DNA from: Vagococcus fessus
Lineage (GTDB): Bacteria; Bacillota; Bacilli; Lactobacillales; Vagococcaceae
Direction: 5' to 3'
Assembly (NCBI RefSeq): GCF_003987565.1
Contig: NZ_NGJY01000002.1
Coordinates: 62,001 to 126,000, forward strand
Length of the DNA stretch: 64,000 nucleotides
The translations under genes were made by a program, and so were the position numbers. Position 1 is the stretch's first letter. The number at the start of each line of letters is the position of its first letter. Positions 34,588 to 43,776 of this stretch are shown in pieces. Below the pieces are notes generated by a model. The model was not told the DNA's origin. It searched no databases and was given only the letters and a program-made list of their open reading frames with translations.

Positions 34588-34620
34588 ATTACACTAATCA
34601 ATTTAGTTGATTAGTGTAAT
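34588..34620. promoter_or_regulatory. Perfect 14-bp inverted repeat, candidate activator site
   Basis: Arms 34588-34601 and 34607-34620 (ATTACACTAATCAA and its complement) around a 5-base loop, roughly 105-135 bases upstream of the PRD activator start. There is no good U-run on either side, so it looks more like a protein site than a terminator. Confidence 0.5.
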
Positions 34621-34650
34621 ATTTTCAAGAATTTTGAATTAAAACCTAAA

Positions 34651-34688
34651 AAACACCACACATTAAAATTAATGTGTGGTGTTTTTTA
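34651..34688 (-). terminator. Terminator of the GH38/GH1 operon
   Basis: AAACACCACACATT/AATGTGTGGTGTTT arms with UUUUUU on the minus strand, directly at the end of the GH1 gene. Confidence 0.85.
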
Positions 34689-36068
34689 GCCTTTAAATCC
34701 ATTTGTCTCAGCTAATTCTTTGAACCAAATCCCACTCTTCTTAAGAGTACGCTCAAAGTTATCATCTAACTCCATACGGTAGAATCCATAACGATTTGTG
34801 TAGCCATTTAACCATGACCAGCAATCGATAAATGTCCATGTGTGGTAACCAAAACAGTTACTTCCTGCTTCAATTCCTCTATGTAGTTCTTTCAAATGAT
34901 CCATCATAAATTCAATACGATAGTCATCTTGAATTTGTCCTGATTCATCCATGAAACGTTCTTCTTGTGCGACACCCATTCCATTTTCAGATACAAACCA
35001 CGGAATATTTCCATAATCTTCTTTCATCATGATGGCAACGTCATAAAGAGCTTCTGGGTAAATCTCCCAACCACGGTACTCATTCATTTTACGCTCTGGC
35101 CAAATGTAAGGAATATAAAAATCAGACGGATCTGTTGCGTTCCCAACTAATTTTTCTTTAGGCTCTTGCACACGTCTTGGTTGGTAATAGTTTAATCCAA
35201 TAAAATCAACTTTATTTTCAGCAATTAATTCTTTATCGCCTGCAACTGTTTCTGGTAATAAATCATTAGCCGCTAATAATTCTTTTAATTCAACTGGGAA
35301 CTCACCTAACACAACTGGGTCTAAGAAGCTCTTCGTATTTAACAAATCAGCTTGCTTCGCAGCTAATGCATCGCCCTCTGTTTCACCACGAGAATAACAG
35401 GGTGACACGTTTAGGATGATACCAATTTTACCTTCTTGTTTAAGTTCTTTGTACGCAGCAACTGCTTTAGTGTGCGCCATAATTGTATTGTAACCCACTT
35501 GGATTGCTTTTTTGAAATCGTGGATAGCTGGATAATGATAGCCATATAAATACCCACATTCCACATGAACGATTGGCTCATTGAATGTTGCCCATGTATC
35601 TACTTGATCGCCAAATAATTCGAAGGCTGTTTTAGCGTAAAAGGCAAAAGCATCAACTGACTCACGCGCTTCCCAACCGCCTTTTTCCATTAACCACCAC
35701 GGCATATCAAAATGGAATAAATTAATAACAGGCTTAACGTTATTTTTTAATAATTCCGTAAAGTAATCACGGTAAAACGTAACCGCTTCTTCGTTGACTG
35801 TCTTACCATCTGGTAATAAACGAGCCCATGAAATTGATGTTCTAAATGAATTCATACTAATATCTGACATTAATTTAGCATCATCTTTGTACATGTTGTA
35901 CATATTTGATGTTGTTTCGGGCCCTTGATTTGGGGTGAATTTGTCAGGACTTAACTCATACCATTTATCCCAAGTTGTAGGTGTTTTACCATTTTTACTA
36001 CCATGACCTTCTGATTGTGGTGCTGATGTTGCAGCTCCCCATAAAAAGTTTTCTGGAAATTTATACAT
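34686..36068 (-). CDS. Glycoside hydrolase family 1 (beta-glucosidase / 6-phospho-beta-glycosidase)
   Basis: 460-residue TIM-barrel enzyme, normal length. Acid/base Glu164 in ATFNEP and nucleophile Glu361 in WFVSENGM are present. In the loop that distinguishes phospho-sugar enzymes (SWLNGYTNRYGF), the Ser and Tyr of phospho-glycosidases are kept, but the Lys seven residues after the Ser is Asn. So it is unclear whether the natural substrate is phosphorylated. Last gene of the operon with fructose-family PTS, GH38 and RpiR. Confidence 0.9.
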   Translation of the reverse strand: MYKFPENFLWGAATSAPQSEGHGSKNGKTPTTWDKWYELSPDKFTPNQGPETTSNMYNMYKDDAKLMSDISMNSFRTSISWARLLPDGKTVNEEAVTFYRDYFTELLKNNVKPVINLFHFDMPWWLMEKGGWEARESVDAFAFYAKTAFELFGDQVDTWATFNEPIVHVECGYLYGYHYPAIHDFKKAIQVGYNTIMAHTKAVAAYKELKQEGKIGIILNVSPCYSRGETEGDALAAKQADLLNTKSFLDPVVLGEFPVELKELLAANDLLPETVAGDKELIAENKVDFIGLNYYQPRRVQEPKEKLVGNATDPSDFYIPYIWPERKMNEYRGWEIYPEALYDVAIMMKEDYGNIPWFVSENGMGVAQEERFMDESGQIQDDYRIEFMMDHLKELHRGIEAGSNCFGYHTWTFIDCWSWLNGYTNRYGFYRMELDDNFERTLKKSGIWFKELAETNGFKG

Positions 36069-36091
36069 AATACGACTTCCTTTCGTAATGC

Positions 36092-36880
36092 CTAATATTC
36101 TCTTAAAATATCTTCAGTTTCAATCCATTTTTGAGAAGCTTGTAGGCTAATATATTTTTCAAATATCAAATCCAATTGTATTAAAATAGGAATTTGAGGT
36201 GAGATATTCCCTAGTGACTCATTTTTATGCAACGAAGCAGCTATTAGTGTTTCAGTTGCATAGTTTCGTAATTCTGAATCAGGATTACCTGTTATTAGGA
36301 CAATCTTAGCTCCGCGCTCTGCTGCAGTTGCAACAGATAAACGTAGACTCTCGCTATTACCTCTTAACGAAGACACCATAATTAACTCGTCGGTCTCACA
36401 AAAATTAGCAGACATCCGTGTAGAATGTTCATCAGAAATAACAGATACAAATTTACCTAAACGCGCACATTTAAACTGAAAATCTAAACCCGCATAAGAA
36501 TTAAATCCCATTCCCCAAAAATAAATAAATTTCGTGTCCGCTAGTAATTCACAAACGCGTGCTACAGTTTCTTCATCATAGCGATCATCACTACGAGTTG
36601 CTAAAGCATGATACGTTGCTGTTACAGAAGAGGATACCGACTGTTCTCCTCCATCATTTTCTAATGACAGATTATAGAGAAACGTTAATTCTTTATAGTT
36701 ATTCAATCCTATTTTCTTACAAAATCGCGTAATGGATGCTTGGGATACGTTTATTTCATTTGATAAATCACTAATGGTTAAACTTTTTTGTTTTGACAGA
36801 AAATAATCTGCCACCACCTGTTCTACATTTGTATATGTCTTACGATATGATTCAATCAATAAAAATAAATTATTATTCAC
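36092..36880 (-). CDS. RpiR family transcriptional regulator
   Basis: 262 residues from a GTG start (AAAAGGTGGG upstream). N-terminal helix-turn-helix of RpiR type (TISDLSNEINVSQASITRFCKKIGLNNYKEL, about 34-64) and a C-terminal SIS sugar-phosphate-binding domain (FIYFWGMGFNSYAGLDF and VSSLRGNSESLRLSV). It lies within the mannoside operon between GH38 and GH1 and presumably senses the phosphorylated intermediate. The inverted repeat at 41601-41621 before the operon is a candidate site. Confidence 0.9.
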   Translation of the reverse strand: MNNNLFLLIESYRKTYTNVEQVVADYFLSKQKSLTISDLSNEINVSQASITRFCKKIGLNNYKELTFLYNLSLENDGGEQSVSSSVTATYHALATRSDDRYDEETVARVCELLADTKFIYFWGMGFNSYAGLDFQFKCARLGKFVSVISDEHSTRMSANFCETDELIMVSSLRGNSESLRLSVATAAERGAKIVLITGNPDSELRNYATETLIAASLHKNESLGNISPQIPILIQLDLIFEKYISLQASQKWIETEDILREY

Positions 36881-36894
36881 TCTTAACCCACCTT

Positions 36895-39510
36895 TTAAAA
36901 TAACAATACTGTTTTAATTTCCCCAGGTTTAAAAGTTCCTAAATCAATCTCAGTACCATTTTGTTTCTCTGATACTATATTACCTAATAAATCGCTCATT
37001 GCAAAGCTTGAATTTCCAGATAAGAGAATTTTTCCACCATTTTGTACTTCTGACATGTTTGGGTTGAAGAGACGTATCTCTGTATTATTATCTTTATTTT
37101 TACGAACAGAGCTTAAAACGGTTTGATTAGGTTGAACTTCAAAGCCATTTGGTTTCTCCACTTTAGTTAATAATGGGTTAGAAACAAAGTATTTTAAAGT
37201 CGTTGTGAAACGGTTTAGCTCTTGAATTTGATAGAATGGTACACTAATCGCATAGTCTTCAAATGTTTTCATAATTGAGCTTGGTGAGTACGCCTCTTCC
37301 ACTACAATTGAAAATTTAAATTTCAATGTTTCAAGTAATTGACTATCTGGCGTAGGAACATACTTAAATTCATTACCTGAGGCAATACCTGGACGTCTTT
37401 GTAAATCTGGTTTACCTAAGAATCCAACTGAACGGTATAAGGTTAACGCGATATTTTCAAAATTATCACCTATTAACTGATACTCTTTAATTCCTTTTGA
37501 TAAAACAGTCCAACTGCTTTGATCGTTATGACTATTAATATAGTTAATCATTGGGAAAATTGCCGTTGGTTCTTCTTTCCAACCTAGCTCTTGCCAATTT
37601 CCTAAATTCTTATCAACAACATCTCGTTTGATTGTTCCAAACGGCGTATTTGTATAAGAATGACTAGCGCTTACTGTTGTTTTTACGACTGCTCTTAAAC
37701 GATGATCAAACGCTGTATTATCTACTTCTAAATGACAATCAATTCTGTTATGTTCAGGTTCAACAGAAAGTTTTAGTCGATAAGGTAATGCTGTATCACA
37801 CTGTTTTTCACTACGTTTAATTAAATCATAAGGAACTTGCCACTCGCCATTAATTTCTAATGTTTGACGACACGCGCCTTTTAATACAGTAGCATCGGCT
37901 CCCTTGAAGTCTAACTGTGCAATAAAGTCTTCTTCTGGTGGTGAGTAATCATAAGTATCACCATCATCACCTGAATCCTCAATAGATAAGAAGTTAGAGA
38001 CTACGTCATTTGTTTTCTTATTGAACAACTCTAATTGCCCGTCTTTATAAGTTACTTTAATGCTATCATTTTCAATTGTATAATCTTGAGATATTACTTT
38101 TTCATTTGCAAATGTTGATGTTGATTTTTCGATAACTTTATATTCTGCAAACGTCATTGGAGCAACCTCAACCTCTGCCAATACTTCATGAATATAGTAG
38201 AAATTTGTTTCATCCATATCTTCTTTATTCTTACGAATTGATCCATTATATTCTTTGATTGTATTTAGGTGTTGAACAGGTACACTATTCCCAGCTGGAT
38301 CTACTAATTCAAAAAATTCTGATTCAGTCGAAATATTAAACTTCGCTACTTTTTTCATTGGTACTGGTCTAGGATTAAAGAATAATAAATCATTCTCTGA
38401 AACAGTTTGACGTGATTCAGCAATCTTACGTGTTAAATAATCAATGATTGAGTAAGATAATTGGTCGGCTTCAATAAAACGCTCCACAATAATACGGTTA
38501 GTCTTATCACTGTTGCACCCACCTGCACTATCGTGGGCTTGATTTTTAGACAATAGTTTCCAAATTCTATCAAGTGCTCCTTTTTTGTAAGGAATACCCA
38601 AATCATCTGCCATAATCATTAGTGGTTCAACTTGGTATATCATACGACGTTCAATCTTATCATTTAAATATTTGTGATCATAACGAGAAGAATAAATGGA
38701 ACGATGAATTTTAGAAACTGAACTTGAAATAAATTCACCTTCAACTGTCTCTAAATTATCAGTGTTTAACTCATCAAAGAAGATATCATAATTACTTTCA
38801 ACAAACTCACAATCAGGATGTCTTTCTTTATAGTAAGCCATACGATCACGTAAATTATAATCTACATAACGTTGGTCACCACCAACTGGCATAACCAAAT
38901 GTTCTGATGTTGCACCTTTTGAAATTTTATCCATTAGCTTTTCAGTATCATCTGAATAAATTAAGGCACCACCTGTGTAATAACCATCTTTAATATTTGA
39001 AACGACTACCTCAGACCCATCTTCTGCTTTCCAAATAAACTCACGATCTGTTGTTTTATCGTTAGGAACACCACGCCAAAAAACAGACTGCTTGAAATCA
39101 AACCCATTATAAATCTTAGGCATATCTTTACTTTGACCGAATGAATCAGGAAGATAACCTATCTTCATATGACCACCTAGACCATCAGCTAATTCAATTC
39201 CTAACTCTAAGTTACGTACAATCGACTCACCTGATATGATTAACTCATCTGTTTGAGTATACCAAGGTCCGATAATTAATTTTTTATCTGTAACTAATCG
39301 TTTAATTGTTTCTTTCTTTTCTGGAAATGCTGATAGATATTCATCTAACAAACTCATTTGACCATCAAGTAAATAATAAGAAATTCTATCATTTTCAAGA
39401 GATTCAATCACCTCATCCATATGATACATCAGCTGAATAAATGACTCATTATTTGTAAAATACCACTCAAAATCCCAATGAGTATGTGGGATCACATGTA
39501 CTTTTTTCAT
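36895..39510 (-). CDS. GH38 alpha-mannosidase (MngB-like)
   Basis: 871 residues from ATG 39510, which follows AAAGGAAAG and opens the catalytic domain directly (MKKVHVIPHTHWDFEW). The zinc motif HTHWD is at 9-13 and the nucleophile Asp122 lies in GYLPDSFGQ. The middle helical domain and C-terminal beta domains give the usual length. It lacks a signal peptide, so it acts in the cytoplasm on imported alpha-mannosides, probably phosphorylated by the PTS of the same operon, as MngB does with mannosylglycerate-6-phosphate. The aglycone is not known here. Confidence 0.92.
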   Translation of the reverse strand: MKKVHVIPHTHWDFEWYFTNNESFIQLMYHMDEVIESLENDRISYYLLDGQMSLLDEYLSAFPEKKETIKRLVTDKKLIIGPWYTQTDELIISGESIVRNLELGIELADGLGGHMKIGYLPDSFGQSKDMPKIYNGFDFKQSVFWRGVPNDKTTDREFIWKAEDGSEVVVSNIKDGYYTGGALIYSDDTEKLMDKISKGATSEHLVMPVGGDQRYVDYNLRDRMAYYKERHPDCEFVESNYDIFFDELNTDNLETVEGEFISSSVSKIHRSIYSSRYDHKYLNDKIERRMIYQVEPLMIMADDLGIPYKKGALDRIWKLLSKNQAHDSAGGCNSDKTNRIIVERFIEADQLSYSIIDYLTRKIAESRQTVSENDLLFFNPRPVPMKKVAKFNISTESEFFELVDPAGNSVPVQHLNTIKEYNGSIRKNKEDMDETNFYYIHEVLAEVEVAPMTFAEYKVIEKSTSTFANEKVISQDYTIENDSIKVTYKDGQLELFNKKTNDVVSNFLSIEDSGDDGDTYDYSPPEEDFIAQLDFKGADATVLKGACRQTLEINGEWQVPYDLIKRSEKQCDTALPYRLKLSVEPEHNRIDCHLEVDNTAFDHRLRAVVKTTVSASHSYTNTPFGTIKRDVVDKNLGNWQELGWKEEPTAIFPMINYINSHNDQSSWTVLSKGIKEYQLIGDNFENIALTLYRSVGFLGKPDLQRRPGIASGNEFKYVPTPDSQLLETLKFKFSIVVEEAYSPSSIMKTFEDYAISVPFYQIQELNRFTTTLKYFVSNPLLTKVEKPNGFEVQPNQTVLSSVRKNKDNNTEIRLFNPNMSEVQNGGKILLSGNSSFAMSDLLGNIVSEKQNGTEIDLGTFKPGEIKTVLLF

Positions 39511-39573
39511 AAAACTCTTTCCTTTCAAAAAAGAGAGTATCAAAGATACTCTCTCCAATCTATTTAATAATTA

Positions 39574-40026
39574 TTAAAATGAAATTTGGTTAATAATTTC
39601 AGCTAAGACTTCTGGGTCATTACCAGAAATAATACCTTCTCTAAAATTATCATCAATCATTTTACGGGCGATCAAGCTTAATAATTTTAAGTGTTCTTGA
39701 GCACCTTCAACAGGGATTGATAATGCAATACCTGCAGAAACTGGTTTGCCATCTAATGCATTCCAATCAATTGGGTTAGCAAATTTTACTAAGAACATAC
39801 CTGGTTTAATTACTGTTTCATTTTTACAATGTGGAATTGCAATCCCATCTTTAAATCCTGTAGTTGCTTCTAATTCTCTTTCTTTAAGGCCTTCAAAATA
39901 TGCATCAGCAGATTCAACAAAACCTAATTCTTTTGCAAAATCAGCAATTGCTTTAAACGCTTCTTCTTGAGTTGTAGCTGTATCATTGAATAAAATATGT
40001 TTGTCATTAAAAACTTCGATATTCAT
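39574..40026 (-). CDS. PTS EIIA, fructose family
   Basis: 150-residue phosphocarrier; the phosphorylated histidine is His66 in GIAIPHCKNETV, and the VKFANPIDWNALDGKPV strand follows. It passes phosphate from HPr to the EIIB domain of the next protein upstream in the operon. Separate EIIA next to a fused EIIBC is a common split of the MngA/FruA type. Confidence 0.93.
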   Translation of the reverse strand: MNIEVFNDKHILFNDTATTQEEAFKAIADFAKELGFVESADAYFEGLKERELEATTGFKDGIAIPHCKNETVIKPGMFLVKFANPIDWNALDGKPVSAGIALSIPVEGAQEHLKLLSLIARKMIDDNFREGIISGNDPEVLAEIINQISF

Positions 40027-40061
40027 TATTAGTTCCTTCTTTCATCTCTATAATAGTGTGA

Positions 40062-41549
40062 TTAATTTGATGCTTCGATTGTACCTTCGACTGGGCGTTT
40101 CATAGTACCGATTAAGACCGCTGTTACTAAGACACCTGCCATAATACATAGAATCCATGTAATAAATGGAACTGGCTGTTCAACATAACCTACAAAGGTT
40201 CCTAATGGAGAACCAATACCACCGAAGAACTTACAACCTGTTGCAGCAGCTAAACCACCTGCAACAGCTGAACCACATACATTAGCAAAAATCATACGAA
40301 CTGGATCTGATGCCACAAATGGAATTGCTCCTTCAGTCACACCAACCATACCCATACCAAATGCAGCACTTGCTGCAACTTTTTCATCTTTAGTAAATTT
40401 GTTTTTAAATAAGATAGAAGCTAACCATACACCTAAAGGCGCTACAGCAATTGCTGCTTGTGTCGCTGTTTGTGGAACAAAGTTAGCACCGTCTACACCA
40501 TTTTTAGCAAGTGTATCTGTAAATACTGCAGTACCAAATACTAAGGCTGTTTTGTTAATTGGACCACCTAAGTCAAATCCAATCATTGCACCACAGATAA
40601 TTCCAATAATAGCTGGCGCACTCTTATAATTTTCATTTAAAGAAGTTAAACCATTGTACATTGCGTCCATACCTGCTGCCATAGGTTGTCCTATAACATA
40701 GAAGACAATTAAGCTAATCACTAATGTTGCAATCGTTGGAATAATCATGATTGGAACGATTGGCATGATGAATCTTGGCCATTTAATTTTCTTAAGCCCT
40801 TTAACCATGTACCCAACAAGGAAACCAACTGCAATCGCAGCGATAAATCCACCACCAGCATTTGCTCCTAATAATTCAGCGTCATTGGCGATATAAGCAC
40901 CAATCATCGCAGGAGCGATAGCTGGCTTATCTGCAATTGATTTCGCTAAGAAACCAGCAAATAATGGAATCATTAATTTAAATCCAACTTGACCAACTTG
41001 GAATAAATTTGACATTAACTCTCCCATAGGTGTTGCTGTGTCAAATCCCCATTTTACGATACGACCTAAGTCATCTTTTTGGAATGCATATAAATTAGCA
41101 ATTGTTAAAATAAGTCCTGATGCAATAACCATTGGTACCATGTAAGAGATACCACTCATAACGTGTGTAAAGAAGTTTACTTTTTCAGAATCATTTCCGA
41201 TTTGAATATTCCCAACTTTTCCACCTTTTTTACCAAATACTTCAGCTTCTTCTAATGCTTGGTTGATTAAACCTTTTGCATCTTCAATCGCTGGCATTGA
41301 TTTTGTTACTAATAAGCGCTTACCTGTAAAACGCATTGGATCAATTTTGATATCAGCTGCAATAATAACAACATCTGCCTCTTCAATATCTTGAGCTGTT
41401 AAAACATTTTCAGCTCCAATCGCACCATTGGTTTCTACTTTCATATCATAACCAAGTGCTTTACCTGCTGTTTCTAATGATTCAGCAGCCATATAAGTAT
41501 GTGCTATACCTGCAGCACAAGCTGTAACCGCAACCACTTTTTTAGTCAT
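40062..41549 (-). CDS. PTS EIIBC, fructose/mannosylglycerate family
   Basis: 495 residues. EIIB domain at 1-105 with the phospho-cysteine Cys11 in VTACAAGIAHTYMAAE. EIIC follows from about 120, with roughly nine to ten helices, the FDLGGPINKTA segment and the GVTEGAIPF motif. First gene of a five-gene operon (EIIBC, EIIA, GH38, RpiR, GH1) that together would import, phosphorylate and hydrolyse an alpha-mannoside. Similarity of layout to mngA-mngB suggests mannosylglycerate or another mannosyl compound rather than fructose. Confidence 0.92.
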   Translation of the reverse strand: MTKKVVAVTACAAGIAHTYMAAESLETAGKALGYDMKVETNGAIGAENVLTAQDIEEADVVIIAADIKIDPMRFTGKRLLVTKSMPAIEDAKGLINQALEEAEVFGKKGGKVGNIQIGNDSEKVNFFTHVMSGISYMVPMVIASGLILTIANLYAFQKDDLGRIVKWGFDTATPMGELMSNLFQVGQVGFKLMIPLFAGFLAKSIADKPAIAPAMIGAYIANDAELLGANAGGGFIAAIAVGFLVGYMVKGLKKIKWPRFIMPIVPIMIIPTIATLVISLIVFYVIGQPMAAGMDAMYNGLTSLNENYKSAPAIIGIICGAMIGFDLGGPINKTALVFGTAVFTDTLAKNGVDGANFVPQTATQAAIAVAPLGVWLASILFKNKFTKDEKVAASAAFGMGMVGVTEGAIPFVASDPVRMIFANVCGSAVAGGLAAATGCKFFGGIGSPLGTFVGYVEQPVPFITWILCIMAGVLVTAVLIGTMKRPVEGTIEASN

Positions 41550-41600
41550 ATCATTTCTCCCTTTTCTATAACTTTTTATTTACAACGTTATAATATCAAA

Positions 41601-41621
41601 CACTTTCCTTATAAGAAAGTG
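41601..41621 (-). promoter_or_regulatory. Inverted repeat before the mannoside operon
   Basis: CACTTTC-7-GAAAGTG, perfect 7-base arms (41601-41607 and 41615-41621). It lies 50-70 bases before the EIIBC start and beside an A/T-rich -10-like stretch. A degenerate cre (GTAAGCACTTTC) overlaps one arm. Candidate site for the RpiR protein or CcpA. Confidence 0.5.
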
Positions 41622-41657
41622 CTTACGGGACTTTAGTAAATACATTCAAAAATTCAT

Positions 41658-42122
41658 TTAATAATTGATTTTATTTTCAGACATATTTTTTAAATAATTC
41701 TCATAAAATTTAGGATCAACCTGAGTTGTTCCTTCTTCAAAAAAAATGTCTTCAGTCTTGGCTTTATTCGCTTCCGAATAGTACCACTTTTTCCACCTCA
41801 GATAGTCTAGACTTTCTGAAAAACGAGCGATTTTATCCTCTAACTCTCTTTCTTTTTCCTGAATAAAATCATAGCGATCCTCTAAAGTACAATCTCCTTT
41901 TAAACACATCTCAATAAATAACGCGATTTGTTTGACTTCAATACCTGCTCGTTTTAAACAAAGAATGGTATCTAAGTACTGAAAATCAGTTTCTAAAAAA
42001 TAACGCCTATTCGCCTTATCTTTTTTTACAAAGGGAATTAGACCTTCTTTATCGTAATATCGTAAAGTATCTGTCGAGACATCATATTTTTGGGCAATTT
42101 CACCGATCGTATATTTTTTCAT
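41658..42122 (-). CDS. MerR family regulator
   Basis: 154 residues: MKKYTIGEIAQKYDVSTDTLRYYDKEGLIPFVKK winged helix, then a coiled-coil dimer helix and a short tail. This is the AdhR/short MerR subtype without a large ligand domain; a single Cys in MCLKGDCTLEDR (about 88-99) may sense electrophiles. Divergent from a short-chain dehydrogenase. A MerR-type promoter with 19-base spacer stands on the dehydrogenase side. Confidence 0.9.
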   Translation of the reverse strand: MKKYTIGEIAQKYDVSTDTLRYYDKEGLIPFVKKDKANRRYFLETDFQYLDTILCLKRAGIEVKQIALFIEMCLKGDCTLEDRYDFIQEKERELEDKIARFSESLDYLRWKKWYYSEANKAKTEDIFFEEGTTQVDPKFYENYLKNMSENKINY

Positions 42123-42131
42123 AATTCCCCC

Positions 42132-42162
42132 TTGACTTGGAGTTTACTCCAAGTGATATGCT
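42132..42162 (+). promoter_or_regulatory. MerR-type promoter of the dehydrogenase gene
   Basis: TTGACT (42132-42137), 19-base spacer, TATGCT (42157-42162). The spacer holds the near-perfect dyad ACTTGGAGT-TT-ACTCCAAGT (42135-42154). This is the classic architecture for activation by a MerR protein. Confidence 0.85.
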
Positions 42163-42193
42163 ACAGTATATCACAGAGAAAAGAGGAACAACA

Positions 42194-42928
42194 ATGACTA
42201 CAAAACCACTAATCGTTATTACAGGAGCTAGTTCTGGCTTTGGGGCAGAAATCGCCAAATTATTTAACCAAGCAGGCTTTCCAATGCTCTTACTTGGGCG
42301 TCGTATCGATAAAATAGAAGCCTTACCCTTAGATTTTAAAAACGTTATGACTAAAAAAGTTGATGTGACAGATTTAAACCAATTTAAAGAAGCTGTTCAA
42401 GCTGCAGAAGAAATTTATGGGCCGACTGATTTACTTGTAAACAATGCAGGTGTTATGCTATTAGGTAACTTAGAGACTCAATCTCCTAAAGAATGGGAAA
42501 CCATGTTAACAACTAATGTTCTAGGCGTTTTAAACGGGATGAGCATTGTATTAGAAGCAATGAAACAAAATAACCAGGGAACTATCATTAATATGTCTTC
42601 AATCGCAGGTTTCAAAGCCTTTACAAACCACGCTGCTTACGTGGCTTCAAAATTTGGTGTCCACGGCGCAACAGAAACAGTACGACAAGAAGTTGCAGCT
42701 CATAATGTCCGCGTCTCATTAGTAGCTCCAGGAGCAGCTGAAACAGAACTGTTATCTCACACTACTGATCAACAGGCTCTTTCAGATTATAATAGTTGGA
42801 AACAAACAATGGGTGGTATCACACTAGACCCTATTCACGTTGCTCAGACTGTTAAATTCATTTATGATATGCCACAAAACGTAACGATTCGCGAAATTGA
42901 TATCTCAGCAACAAAACAAGAAGGTTAG
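42194..42928 (+). CDS. Short-chain dehydrogenase/reductase
   Basis: 244 residues from ATG 42194 (AGAGGAAC upstream); an in-frame start at 42137 would lie inside the promoter. The Rossmann loop TGASSGFG is at 10-17, NNAG at about 83-86, and the catalytic Ser-Tyr149-x-x-x-Lys153 (AAYVASK) is intact. Classical SDR, NAD(P)-dependent, substrate unknown. Induced by the divergent MerR protein, it may reduce reactive carbonyls or quinones. Confidence 0.92.
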   Translation: MTTKPLIVITGASSGFGAEIAKLFNQAGFPMLLLGRRIDKIEALPLDFKNVMTKKVDVTDLNQFKEAVQAAEEIYGPTDLLVNNAGVMLLGNLETQSPKEWETMLTTNVLGVLNGMSIVLEAMKQNNQGTIINMSSIAGFKAFTNHAAYVASKFGVHGATETVRQEVAAHNVRVSLVAPGAAETELLSHTTDQQALSDYNSWKQTMGGITLDPIHVAQTVKFIYDMPQNVTIREIDISATKQEG

Positions 42929-42966
42929 AAAAAAGGAGAACAGCGTATATGCTGTTCTCCTTTTTA
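42929..42966. terminator. Bidirectional terminator
   Basis: AAAAGGAGAACAGC/GCTGTTCTCCTTTT arms (42931-42944 and 42951-42964), used by the dehydrogenase gene and by the convergent XRE gene. Confidence 0.85.
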
Positions 42967-43638
42967 TATTATATTAACCATCAGTTGTGACTCTCGTCCT
43001 CTTAATTCCAACTTATATTTCACTTGGCGTTTGAGTTGTTTTAAAGAACGGCTTTCAGCTGGCTTCAAATCAAACTCAGCCACCACTTTTCCAGTTTCAT
43101 AGTCACTAATTTTCACGCTTAACGGGCTAGCTTCATCAGAGTCATTGATTATCTCCTGATCATAAAAGATACTATTGAACACAAAGTAATCTTCCCCTGT
43201 AGAATGTCCTATAAATTTCTCCTTATAAAAAGTAGCCGTGTGCCAGTCCAATTCATTCTCCTCCTTATTAACCATCACCATCTTGACTGGTGAGAAATAA
43301 TGAAAGAAATTAGTGGACTCTTTTAATACCATTCCTAAAATAACGAAGCTGATAATCAGCGCACTTGTTAACCCTGCAATCCACCATTTTCGTTTCTTGC
43401 CATTTCGTTGCTCCTTACTTACTTCTTGAATCATCTCTGTATCCTCCCTTAATAACGAATCTAGGGAAAGATTAAAAATATCGCTTAATTCCACAATCAT
43501 ATCAAGGTCAGGATAATTTCGTCCTACCTCCCAGTTTGAAATGGTCGAACGTGACACATTCAATTTATCTGCCAACTCTTGCTGCGTCATGTTACTCGCT
43601 TTTCGTGCCGAACTGATACGTTTATTAATCACTGACAT
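42964..43638 (-). CDS. Membrane-linked XRE family regulator
   Basis: 224 residues. Helix-turn-helix at 8-62 (MTQQELADKLNVSRSTISNWEVGRNYPDLDMIVELSDIFNLSLDSLL), one membrane helix at about 84-104 (WWIAGLTSALIISFVILGMVL), then an extracytoplasmic beta-rich domain ending in VKYKLELRGRESQLM. A one-component membrane-bound regulator, perhaps sensing envelope state. GGGAGGAAG precedes the ATG. No target gene is evident; the adjacent 43639-43776 spacer contains nothing I can name. Confidence 0.82.
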   Translation of the reverse strand: MSVINKRISSARKASNMTQQELADKLNVSRSTISNWEVGRNYPDLDMIVELSDIFNLSLDSLLREDTEMIQEVSKEQRNGKKRKWWIAGLTSALIISFVILGMVLKESTNFFHYFSPVKMVMVNKEENELDWHTATFYKEKFIGHSTGEDYFVFNSIFYDQEIINDSDEASPLSVKISDYETGKVVAEFDLKPAESRSLKQLKRQVKYKLELRGRESQLMVNII

Positions 43639-43776
43639 TTTAACTTCCTCCCTGAATCGTATTATCGGATACCTCTTTTCAAAAGTAACGCGCGTCTCTC
43701 TATCATAAAGGAAACCACTAAGAAAAGTCTATAAAATCGCGTGACACAATCTGTGGCATTGGCTTTATATCAAGGT

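Noticed and set aside
34588-34620. Long hairpin as an intrinsic terminator
   Set aside because: Neither side has a proper U-run, and a better terminator for the adjacent operon lies at 34651-34688.
42137-42193. Upstream start for the short-chain dehydrogenase
   Set aside because: It would lie inside the -35/-10 region and the added residues do not match the family.
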